Shown piece after piece: positions 1 through 6,271 of a stretch of DNA of 7,165 nt. Position 1 is the stretch's first letter, and the number at the start of each line of letters is the position of its first letter. The DNA is taken from assembly GCA_937991535.1 (NCBI GenBank), contig CALKHN010000010.1, positions 1-7,165 of the forward strand, written 5' to 3'. The translations under genes and the position numbers were made by a program. Under the pieces are notes generated by a model. That model was not told the DNA's origin. It saw only the letters and a list, made by a program, of their open reading frames with translations, and did not search any database. Source of the DNA: an uncultured Sphingobacteriales bacterium. Lineage in GTDB: Bacteria; Bacteroidota; Bacteroidia; Chitinophagales; Chitinophagaceae.

Positions 1-1
1 C

Positions 2-1150
2 GAAGACCCCTACCTGAAAATCGGAGAAGAAAACAACCGCGAGGTCATCGGCAACTCTGAATATGTGTGGGCACTGCGCGACATCAATTTTGATGTGCAG
101 CAGGGCGAAGTACTCGGCATTATCGGCCGCAATGGCGCGGGCAAAAGCACTTTGCTGAAAATCCTCAGCCGCACCACCGGTCCCACCACGGGCAGCATCA
201 AAATCAAAGGCCGTGTGGCCAGTCTGCTGGAAGTAGGCACCGGCTTTCATCCCGAACTGACGGGCCGTGAAAACATCTTTCTCAATGGCGCCATCCTCGG
301 CATGACGAAAGATGAGATACGCCGCAAGTTTGATGAGATCGTCGCCTTCGCCGGCATAGAACGTTATGTGGATACACCCGTCAAGCGCTACAGCTCGGGC
401 ATGTATGTGCGCCTGGCCTTTGCTGTGGCCGCCCACCTGGAACCGGAGATTCTGATCGTGGACGAAGTGCTGGCTGTGGGCGACGCTGAATTCCAGAAAA
501 AAGCATTAGGCAAGATGAAGGACGTTAGTAGCGGGCAGGGTAGGACAGTGCTGTTTGTAAGTCATAATATGGCGGCGGTGGAGACTCTTTGTAACAGAAC
601 TATCTTCTTGGAAAATGGTCGGGTGTTTGATATTGGAAATACTTCACTGATGGTGCAGAAGTATATCAGTCGCAATTCAGAGATAAAAAGGAAATACATA
701 GAAAATAACCAGAAGGAGAGGTTAGGTAATAAAAATATTACTTTAAAATATGTTGGAATTGAGAATGCATCTTCAAAGGACAAGGACGAGGTTATTGATT
801 TGGGATGCGATATTGATTTGCGAATATCTTTTATTAATCACACTTCTATCGAACGAATTTCTGTCGGTTTTGATTTAAGGACACTAAAAGGGGATACAAT
901 CTTTGGTTCAGCGAAGAAGTTTGATTGTTCGATTGGTAAAATTTCAGAAATTGTTTGCCGAATACCTGGGAATTTTCTGAATAGTGAAACGTATCAGATT
1001 TTCCTATACTTTCACACGAATAGCATGGATGGATTGTTTTCGGTTCGTGATTTATTGACTTTTGAGATTAAGGATATGGAGAGAGATTCTGGTTATCTGG
1101 GCAAAGTGAATGGCTTTATAAGACCTATACTCAGTTGGTCTTTGAAATGA
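2..1150 (+). CDS. wzt: Wzt-type ATP-binding subunit of a polysaccharide/O-antigen ABC exporter (5' end missing)
   Basis: ATPase that, with a membrane permease (Wzm, not in the window), exports lipid-linked polysaccharide across the inner membrane. The frame is open to the left edge, and the in-frame GTG at 65 is an internal Val codon. The visible stretch begins 'EDPYLKIGE', a segment that in Bacteroidota homologues lies some tens of residues after the start, so the N-terminus is lost. In visible residues, Walker A GRNGAGKST is at 42-50, the ABC signature SSGMYVR at 131-137, Walker B LIVDEVLAVGD at 151-161 and the H-loop His at 188. After about residue 210 comes a beta-rich C-terminal domain ('VGFDLRTLKGDTIFGS') resembling Wzt_C, the part that in E. 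coli O9a Wzt recognises the glycan end. The conserved ATPase half is GC-rich and the C-terminal half is AT-rich, suggesting a recombinant gene. The stop overlaps the next start (ATGA). Family assignment is firm; the exported glycan is inferred from the neighbours. Confidence 0.93.
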   Translation, partial: EDPYLKIGEENNREVIGNSEYVWALRDINFDVQQGEVLGIIGRNGAGKSTLLKILSRTTGPTTGSIKIKGRVASLLEVGTGFHPELTGRENIFLNGAILGMTKDEIRRKFDEIVAFAGIERYVDTPVKRYSSGMYVRLAFAVAAHLEPEILIVDEVLAVGDAEFQKKALGKMKDVSSGQGRTVLFVSHNMAAVETLCNRTIFLENGRVFDIGNTSLMVQKYISRNSEIKRKYIENNQKERLGNKNITLKYVGIENASSKDKDEVIDLGCDIDLRISFINHTSIERISVGFDLRTLKGDTIFGSAKKFDCSIGKISEIVCRIPGNFLNSETYQIFLYFHTNSMDGLFSVRDLLTFEIKDMERDSGYLGKVNGFIRPILSWSLK

Positions 1151-1833
1151 AATTCAAAATACTTTCATGGGATTCTAAATCTTTTGGATTTAAGGTTGCC
1201 CGAATAAAACAATATTCTCTAAATAGACAACTGTTACAAGATTTGAAAAGGGAGGGTATTGAACTTTGTTATTTCTTTACTGAATATCCACTGAAAGAAA
1301 TAAATAATCCTTTTTATGAAATTAACCTTGTGGATAAGAAAGTTACTTATTCAAAGGTTCCCCAGCATTATAGTGATGATTCTTCTATTTTATCCTATCC
1401 CAAAGGAGCGATAGATAAGGCACTTTTCAATTTGACCCTGCGAAGTGGTAAATATTCGAGATTCAACCTGGACAAAAGAATAGGAAAGCAAAAATTTGAA
1501 CTTCTGTATGAAACTTGGATTGAAAGATCTGTTAGCAGAGAAATTGCTGATGAAGTATTTGTTTATTATTTAGATAATAAAATTGTCGGATTTGTAACTG
1601 TTAGATATAAAAATGAAAACGCTGAAATCGGAATTATCGCAGTTGATGAAAACTTTACAAAAATGGGAATTGGAAAAGCACTAATGGAAAAGGCTGAGTC
1701 CAGTAGAAAAGCGAATTGCTCCAAAATTAAAGTTGTAACTCAATTGGACAATATTCCTGCATGTAGATTATATGAAAGTTGCAGTTATGTTGTGGAGAAG
1801 ATTGAATATGTTTATCACCTGTGGAGAAAATAA
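1147..1833 (+). CDS. wecD: WecD/RffC-like TDP-4-amino-4,6-dideoxygalactose N-acetyltransferase (GNAT)
   Basis: Predicted to transfer an acetyl group from acetyl-CoA to the 4-amino group of TDP-Fuc4N, giving TDP-Fuc4NAc in the cytoplasm. The 228 residues match the length of E. coli WecD (about 224). The N-terminal 'LSWDSKSFGFKVARI' corresponds to the W-D/E-S-x-x-FG opening of the WecD family. The linker 'SRFNLDKRI...LYETWIERSVS...IADEVFVY' (about 104-140) is typical of WecD-like proteins. The GNAT core spans about 135-225: a beta-hairpin, the acetyl-CoA loop 'TKMGIGKAL' (171-179) and 'N-x-x-ACRLYE', whose Tyr209 fits the family's general-acid tyrosine. I chose ATG 1147, which overlaps the wzt stop by 4 bases, over TTG 1135. 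The adjoining wecE-like gene makes the expected substrate, which strengthens the call. A different 4-amino sugar acceptor remains possible. Confidence 0.85.
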   Translation: MKFKILSWDSKSFGFKVARIKQYSLNRQLLQDLKREGIELCYFFTEYPLKEINNPFYEINLVDKKVTYSKVPQHYSDDSSILSYPKGAIDKALFNLTLRSGKYSRFNLDKRIGKQKFELLYETWIERSVSREIADEVFVYYLDNKIVGFVTVRYKNENAEIGIIAVDENFTKMGIGKALMEKAESSRKANCSKIKVVTQLDNIPACRLYESCSYVVEKIEYVYHLWRK

Positions 1834-2990
1834 AATCAGATTTGAAAACTATCCCATTTAATAAACCTTTTCTGACTGGAAAGGAAACAGAATATATTAA
1901 ACAGGCTGTTGAATCAGGAAAGATATCTGGTAATGGTATGTTTACAAAGAAGTGTCAGACCTATTTTGAAGAAAGGTATGGATTCAAAAAATGTCTGCTA
2001 ACCACCTCCTGCACAGATGCACTGGAAATGGCTGCTATTCTTCTTGATATCAATCCGGAAGATGAGGTTATTATGCCATCTTTCACTTTTGTAAGTACAG
2101 CCAATGCCTTTGTTTTAAGAGGAGCTAAAATCGTATTTGCGGACTCTATGAAAGGTCATCCAAATATTGATGCGGATTTAATCGAACCTTTAATTACTCC
2201 CAGGACTAAGGCTATAGTTGTTGTGCATTATGCAGGAGTTGCATGCGATATGAATAAAATTATGGCTATTGCTTCAAAGCATAAATTGTTTGTGGTGGAA
2301 GATGCCGCGCAGGCAATAGATAGCTTTTATACAGGATCTGATGGAGGCAGACGTCCGTTGGGTTCTATAGGGCATTTGGCTGCGTTTTCTTTTCACGAGA
2401 CTAAAAATATTATTTCAGGCGAAGGGGGCATGTTGGTTATTAATGATGATAAGTTTATAGGACGTTGTGAAATAGTATGGGAAAAGGGTACCAACAGAGC
2501 CGCTTTTTTCCGTGGAGAAATAGATAAATATGGTTGGGTAGATATAGGTAGTTCTTTTCTCCCTTCAGAAATTGTTTCTGCTTTCTTATTTGCACAATTA
2601 GAACACCTTGATCAAATTCAGAAAAAGAGATTGCAATTATGGAATTTGTATTATGAACTATTAAAGCCTTTGGAGATATCTGGTTTATTTAAACTGCCAA
2701 TTATTCCGCTCTACTCTACAAATAATGCGCATATATTTTATATGGTCTGTAAATCAAATGAAGTAAGGCAAAAAATAATCGCGGTTCTGAAACAAAATAA
2801 TATCCTTTCAGTTTTCCATTATCTAAGTCTCCACAAAAGTCCTTATTACTGTAAAAATCATGATGGAAGAGTACTTCAGAACTCAGACAAGTATTCTGAT
2901 TGTCTTTTGAGATTGCCGATGTATTATGAGTTAACATATGAAGATGTAAGAAGAATTACAGGTTTCATCAATTTCGCTTTGAATGGATAA
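1821..2990 (+). CDS. wecE: WecE/RffA-like TDP-4-keto-6-deoxyglucose aminotransferase (PLP-dependent)
   Basis: Predicted to aminate TDP-4-keto-6-deoxy-D-glucose at C4, with glutamate as usual donor, giving TDP-Fuc4N for the neighbouring acetyltransferase. It is a DegT/DnrJ/EryC1 fold-type I enzyme of 389 residues and closely follows E. coli WecE as I remember it: 'IPFN-x-P', 'DEVIMPS-F/Y-TFVSTANAFVLRGAKIVF', 'VHYAGVAC', 'LFVVEDAAQ' (156-164, with Asp161 expected at the PLP ring nitrogen), 'FSFHETKN' (189-196, Lys195 the expected Schiff-base lysine), 'GEGG' (200-203), 'EKGTNR', 'DIGSS' and 'VFHY-x-x-LH'. A few extra residues (about 172-178) precede the 'LGSIGH' loop relative to E. coli. No in-frame ATG lies near the N-terminus. 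GTG 1821 (13-base overlap with wecD, GGAGAAG about 20 bases upstream) or TTG 1842 must be used; both keep the whole domain. Confidence 0.9.
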   Translation: MEKIKSDLKTIPFNKPFLTGKETEYIKQAVESGKISGNGMFTKKCQTYFEERYGFKKCLLTTSCTDALEMAAILLDINPEDEVIMPSFTFVSTANAFVLRGAKIVFADSMKGHPNIDADLIEPLITPRTKAIVVVHYAGVACDMNKIMAIASKHKLFVVEDAAQAIDSFYTGSDGGRRPLGSIGHLAAFSFHETKNIISGEGGMLVINDDKFIGRCEIVWEKGTNRAAFFRGEIDKYGWVDIGSSFLPSEIVSAFLFAQLEHLDQIQKKRLQLWNLYYELLKPLEISGLFKLPIIPLYSTNNAHIFYMVCKSNEVRQKIIAVLKQNNILSVFHYLSLHKSPYYCKNHDGRVLQNSDKYSDCLLRLPMYYELTYEDVRRITGFINFALNG

Positions 2991-4167
2991 AAAGAAATTC
3001 TTATGGGTGGTTTTTGACTTTGTGCAGGCAGGAGGGCAACGATATGTATATGAAATTACCAAAGCACTTAGTAAGGAAGAATATGAAATAAGTTTTTTGA
3101 AAGTTACGCCTATGAATTCAGATAAAAATTGGAGTAATGAATATTATTATCAACCAACACTAAATTTGAACTGTGAGGTCTATTTTCTTGAAGACTTCTT
3201 TCCTAAATCTAATCGTAAATCCAAGAAAAGGACTTTCTGGGTAAGGGGTCTGAGATTTTTCTTCAAGAAATTCGGGGTTGATAATTTATTAAAGAGGGAT
3301 AGAGAAATAAACCTACAGCATAGAAACAAAAAAATAGATCAATTTATCAGCCAGTTTGACTTAGTAAATTTTTCTGGCGTTTCCGTCTATAATTATGTTA
3401 GCAACATTGAAAAGATAAATGTAAGAAATGCATATATCCATATCCTATCTTTTGGCTTTCAACATAAAAATATGTACGATGGTTATAATAAGACACAATA
3501 TTATAATTTTATAACACCTGTTACCCCAGATGCTGCAAAAAAGGATCTGAAAGGATTTATAAACTATGATCTTACCTATTTCCCTCTTTGTTTTGAAACT
3601 GAACCATATGATATATTAACGAGAGAAGGTAGAGATGTTTTTGAAATTGCCATCTTCACGAGACTATCTTCAATGAAACCACTTGACCCTTTTTTTTATG
3701 CTTTTAAACTATTACTTGAAAAAGGAATTAAAGCAAAATTGAACATTTATGGATCAGGCGATCCAGATGCACTAGGATTGTTGAAGCAATTGGATTATAT
3801 GTATATACGCTCTAACGTAATATTTCACGGACATGTTGAATCGATTGAAAATACTTTGAAAGATACCATTCCTGATTTAATCTGGTATCAATCGGCTAAT
3901 AAGGAGCCTGGTGGATATGCTGCGATGGAAATTGCAATGAGCGGGATTCCACAAACGTTTTGGGATTTTATGGATATTGGAGAATCAAGACCGATTGAAA
4001 AGACTTTTCCGAGTTTTACAAATATTTCATCCTTTGTAGAGTTTAACTACGCACTAATATTATCTCCCCCAAAACGAAAAGAATTAGGGATAATGCAAAG
4101 GGAGTATGTATTGAAGCATTATTCAATAAAGGATCATATCCACATTTTGGAGGATATTTTCACATAA
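2983..4167 (+). CDS. GT-B (GT4-like) glycosyltransferase
   Basis: Likely a cytoplasmic or membrane-associated transferase adding one sugar to the growing lipid-linked glycan. The 394 residues fit the GT4 range. The N-terminal half opens with 'FDFVQAGGQRYVYEITKAL' (11-29), the Gly-rich acceptor-side loop. The C-terminal nucleotide-sugar domain shows 'IFTRLSSMKPLDPF' (224-237), 'IYGSGD' (255-260), 'VIFHGHV' (279-285) and the E-x7-E motif Glu308-Glu316 in 'EPGGYAAME'. No signal peptide or membrane span is evident, but residues 74-115 are very Lys/Arg-rich with aromatics ('RFFFKKFG'), compatible with docking on the inner leaflet. ATG 2983 overlaps wecE by 8 bases. The gene is strongly AT-rich. 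Donor and linkage cannot be read from sequence. Because no WecF-type (GT56) enzyme is seen next to wecDE, this gene or the GT at 4887 is a candidate Fuc4NAc transferase (inference). Confidence 0.85.
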   Translation: MDKKKFLWVVFDFVQAGGQRYVYEITKALSKEEYEISFLKVTPMNSDKNWSNEYYYQPTLNLNCEVYFLEDFFPKSNRKSKKRTFWVRGLRFFFKKFGVDNLLKRDREINLQHRNKKIDQFISQFDLVNFSGVSVYNYVSNIEKINVRNAYIHILSFGFQHKNMYDGYNKTQYYNFITPVTPDAAKKDLKGFINYDLTYFPLCFETEPYDILTREGRDVFEIAIFTRLSSMKPLDPFFYAFKLLLEKGIKAKLNIYGSGDPDALGLLKQLDYMYIRSNVIFHGHVESIENTLKDTIPDLIWYQSANKEPGGYAAMEIAMSGIPQTFWDFMDIGESRPIEKTFPSFTNISSFVEFNYALILSPPKRKELGIMQREYVLKHYSIKDHIHILEDIFT

Positions 4168-4176
4168 ATTTTTATT

Positions 4177-4887
4177 TTGCAACCTTCAGATAACTTTATA
4201 AAAGTTCCTTTTTCAAAAGAAAATTTAGACAGGTATTTTGTACGCAACAGTATTTTAAACGCGCTTTCTATTTCGACTACTCAATTAAGAGGAAACCTTC
4301 TTGACATCGGTTGTGGTAAAATGCCCTACAAACAATACATTCTTGAAAATTCCAAGGTGATAAACTATACCGGGTTGGATATTGAAAACGCATTGGAATA
4401 TGATGCAGCTGTAAAACCCGATTTTACCTGGGATGGTATAACTATGCCTTTTGAAAATGATAGTTTTGAAACTGCTTTTGGGACGGAAGTATTGGAACAC
4501 TGCCCAAAGCCTGAAATAGTTTTAAACGAAGTTTACAGGGTATTAAAACCAAGTGGATGTTTCTTTTTCACAGTTCCTTTTTTATGGCCGTTGCATGAGG
4601 TGCCACATGATGAATACAGATATACTCCCTGGGCATTGGAAAGGTATTTGCAAAGTGCCGGATTCAGGGAAATAGAATTGAAACCTCTCGGTGGCTGGCA
4701 CGCATCTATGGCGCAAATGCTCGGGCTTTGGGTGCGAAGAGCGCCGATGACTGATAGGAAAAGAAATTTTCTGTCAAAGATGATTAAGCCGGTGATGAAG
4801 AAATTAATAAAACTGGACAGATTTTCTAAAGTTGAATTTAACGAAAGCCAGATGATTACCGGACTATATGGAATTGCAAGGAAATAA
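4177..4887 (+). CDS. Class I SAM-dependent methyltransferase (Methyltransf_11 type), TTG start
   Basis: Predicted to methylate a sugar of the glycan or its precursor with S-adenosylmethionine. The Rossmann motifs are clear: motif I 'LLDIGCGKMPY' (41-51), acidic end of beta-2 'TGLDIE' (65-70), post-motif 'FGTEVLEHCPKP' (101-112) and 'EVYRVLKPSGCFFFTVPF' (118-135). 'HDEYRYTPWAL' (144-154) recurs in methyltransferases of polysaccharide loci. The 236 residues make a single domain, with no kinase domain like that of the WbdD chain terminators. Start choice is constrained: an in-frame stop (the preceding gene's TAA) lies 12 bases before TTG 4177, and the next ATG (4321) falls after motif I. So TTG 4177, or less likely an ATT just before it, must start the gene. 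It follows the previous gene by 9 bases and its stop overlaps the next start (TAATG). The methylated position is unknown. Confidence 0.85.
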   Translation: MQPSDNFIKVPFSKENLDRYFVRNSILNALSISTTQLRGNLLDIGCGKMPYKQYILENSKVINYTGLDIENALEYDAAVKPDFTWDGITMPFENDSFETAFGTEVLEHCPKPEIVLNEVYRVLKPSGCFFFTVPFLWPLHEVPHDEYRYTPWALERYLQSAGFREIELKPLGGWHASMAQMLGLWVRRAPMTDRKRNFLSKMIKPVMKKLIKLDRFSKVEFNESQMITGLYGIARK

Positions 4888-5975
4888 TGAAACCCATTCT
4901 CGCCATACTCTCCCCCAACCAAAACTCCTATTCCGAAACCTTCATTCAGGCACACAGGCAATTGCCGTTTGATATCCGGTTTTATTATGGCGGATGGATT
5001 CCGTATTGGCTGGAAGGGAAAAGCATGATGACCCTGCCATGGAAATTGAGGATAGAAAAGAAATTACAGAAAGGATTTTCTCCGGCTGAGAAAAAATTGA
5101 TGTATAGCCTGAAAAACGAACAGGTGCAGGTGGTACTTGCAGAGTACGGACCGGCTGCTGCTGAATGTCTGCCTGTGATTCAATTTCTGAAATTGCCCTT
5201 AATTGTTCATTTTCACGGGCATGATGCCAGTGTGAATAGTTTGGTGAATGGATATAGGGATAGATACAAAGAAGTTTTTGAATATGCCTATGCAGTGGTT
5301 GCGGTTTCACAAAAAATGAAAAATGATTTGGAGGAAATGGGGTGCCCCGCTCCAAAACTGATATTGAATCCTTATGGCCCTAATCCGGAGTTCTTTAGAT
5401 TAAATCCGCAATATTCAAATCAGCAATTTTTAGCCATTGGCCGGTTTGTAGAAAAGAAAGCGCCTCATCTTACGCTGTTGGCATTTCACAAAGCGCTTCA
5501 ACAATTTCCGGATGCACGTCTGAAAATGATTGGTGACGGTCCACTGTGGCAGGTTTGCAAAGATTTGGTGATTCATTTGGGAATGGAAAATCGTGTAGAG
5601 CTGTTGGGTGTGCAACCGCCGGCACAGATTCAAATGGAGATGGAACAATCGCTGGCTTTTGTGCAACATTCCGTCACAGCCGCAGATGGCGATTCGGAAG
5701 GAACACCGGTAGCCGTGCTTGAAGCTCAGGCAGCGGCTTTACCTGTTATCGCCACCCTTCACGCCGGTATTCCTGATGTAGTGTCAGATGGCCGGACAGG
5801 CCTTCTTTGTAAAGAACATGATGGGGATGCTATGGCAGAAAATATGATGAAGGTGTTGGGAGATAAACTGCTCGCCCGGCAATTGGGCGGGGCCGGCAGA
5901 GATAGAGTACGAGAGCATTTTACGATGGAGAGGCATTTGAGGATGTTGGCGGAGGTATTGCAGAGGGCTTTTTAG
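4887..5975 (+). CDS. GT4-family glycosyltransferase (WcaL-like)
   Basis: Retaining GT-B glycosyltransferase, expected to add a sugar to the lipid-linked glycan at the cytoplasmic face. The 362 residues include 'SETFIQAH' (16-23), an opening seen in WcaL/exopolysaccharide-type GT4 enzymes; 'VHFHGHD' (107-113) in the N-domain; 'AIGRFVEKKAPHLTLLAF' (183-200), with the Arg/Lys pair expected to hold the donor phosphates; 'MIGDGP' (214-219); 'VELLGVQP' (237-244); and the E-x7-E motif Glu271-Glu279 in 'EGTPVAVLE', followed by 'ALPVIAT..AGIPDVV..G.TGLL'. ATG 4887 shares one base with the preceding TAA and has AAGGA six bases upstream, one of the few SD-like signals here. Sampled rows are about 35-58% GC, clearly richer than the five kilobases before it, so it may belong to the more stable flank of the locus. 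It is the last gene of the apparent operon. Donor sugar unknown. Confidence 0.9.
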   Translation: MKPILAILSPNQNSYSETFIQAHRQLPFDIRFYYGGWIPYWLEGKSMMTLPWKLRIEKKLQKGFSPAEKKLMYSLKNEQVQVVLAEYGPAAAECLPVIQFLKLPLIVHFHGHDASVNSLVNGYRDRYKEVFEYAYAVVAVSQKMKNDLEEMGCPAPKLILNPYGPNPEFFRLNPQYSNQQFLAIGRFVEKKAPHLTLLAFHKALQQFPDARLKMIGDGPLWQVCKDLVIHLGMENRVELLGVQPPAQIQMEMEQSLAFVQHSVTAADGDSEGTPVAVLEAQAAALPVIATLHAGIPDVVSDGRTGLLCKEHDGDAMAENMMKVLGDKLLARQLGGAGRDRVREHFTMERHLRMLAEVLQRAF

Positions 5976-5995
5976 ATTCCTTCTCCCCGAGCTTC

Positions 5996-6190
5996 AAAAC
6001 GCTTCAAGGTTTTGCCGCCCGCCTGGCCTTTGCGCGAAATGCTTGAAGGTTTTGGCATCCGCAAACCTTCGGGCGTTTGCAGCCCTGGCCTGAAGCTAAG
6101 CAGAACCCCGAAGCGTTTGCAGCTCCCCGAAGCGTTTGCAGCTTCCCCAAAGCGTTTGCAGCCTCGCCCCCCGAAGCGTTTGCGGCCCTC
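5996..6190. repeat. GC-rich intergenic cluster of short direct and inverted repeats
   Basis: This gap between two convergent genes has no credible gene. Four copies of an 18-base unit, CCCCGAAGCGTTTGCAGC, start at 6106, 6125, 6145 (one change, CCCCAAAG) and 6169 (one change, TGCGGC), with a decayed copy GGGCGTTTGCAGC at 6071-6083. Start-to-start distances of 19, 20 and 24 bases do not keep a reading frame, so a repeat-containing peptide is unlikely. A second family, GCTTCAAGGTTTTGCC (6001) and GCTTGAAGGTTTTGGC (6041), sits to the left. AAACGCTTC at 5997-6005 is the exact reverse complement of GAAGCGTTT inside units 1, 2 and 4, so the left end can pair with any of them. It could be a dispersed chromosomal repeat, a recombination-prone spacer or an RNA-folding element; nothing in the sequence decides. 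Confidence 0.75.
6037..6078. repeat. Long imperfect inverted repeat (hairpin)
   Basis: Bases 6037-6052 can pair with 6063-6078 over 16 positions if G-U pairs are allowed. The central eight, GAAGGTTT against AAACCTTC, are perfect. The 10-base interval contains GG and CC that could close a small inner loop. It lies 60 bases after the last glycosyltransferase stop, so it may stabilise or end the operon transcript. The right arm does end in GTTT but no longer U-run follows, so a classical intrinsic terminator is not clear. Confidence 0.5.
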
Positions 6191-6201
6191 AGAAGAATCG
6201 A

Positions 6202-6260
6202 AATGAAAAGGCCCCGAAGGCTTGTCCGGTTGTGTACCCCGGCTAAACCTTCAAGGCCTT
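6202..6260 (-). terminator. Candidate intrinsic terminator of the fibronectin-type-III gene
   Basis: The 13-base arms 6208-6220 and 6248-6260 pair as AAGGCC/GGCCTT and GAAGG/CCTTC, separated by a symmetric two-base mismatch (CC/AA). A further CCGG/CCGG stem (6226-6229 with 6239-6242) sits inside. Read on the minus strand, the stem starts 11 bases after the stop codon at 6272 and is followed by CTTTTCATTT, a U-rich tail. On the plus strand no U-run follows, so it would act mainly on minus-strand transcription. Confidence 0.5.
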
Positions 6261-6271
6261 AAGCAGAAAAC

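Larger units (their letters stand above)
545..4880. other. AT-rich glycan cassette (composition island)
   Basis: Row-by-row counts give 52-60% GC over positions 61-300, inside the wzt ATPase domain. Counts fall to 33% (661-720) and 25% (721-780) in the same gene. The low level continues through wecD, wecE, the first glycosyltransferase (28-42% in sampled rows) and the methyltransferase, then rises at the last glycosyltransferase (53% for 5101-5160, 58% for 5701-5760). The left boundary falls around 540-600, near the end of the conserved ATPase motifs; the right boundary is about the start codon at 4887. I read this as a serotype-type cassette imported as a block (inference). Boundaries are approximate, judged by eye and partial counts. 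Confidence 0.6.

Noticed and set aside
65..67. GTG as the true start of the exporter ATPase
   Set aside because: The frame is open upstream to the window edge and encodes residues (EDPYLKIGE) expected in the family, so this GTG is an internal valine.
1135..1146. TTG 1135 as the wecD start
   Set aside because: ATG 1147 gives the expected family N-terminus (MKFKILSWDS) and the usual ATGA overlap with the upstream stop.
4533..4961. 142-residue minus-strand reading frame across the methyltransferase/glycosyltransferase junction
   Set aside because: It is antisense to two well-supported genes, is Cys/Ser/Leu-rich without recognisable motifs, and is a typical shadow frame.
5995..6014. CAAAAC/GTTTTG hairpin as terminator of the plus-strand operon
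   Set aside because: The stem is only six A/T-rich pairs with an eight-base loop and no following U-run; it is better explained as part of the repeat family.
6012..6262. Two short plus-strand reading frames (64 and 61 residues, 6012-6206 and 6077-6262)
   Set aside because: They run through the repeat cluster in two different frames, consist of Pro/Arg/Ala-rich repeat translation, and the repeat spacing (19, 20, 24) does not preserve a frame.
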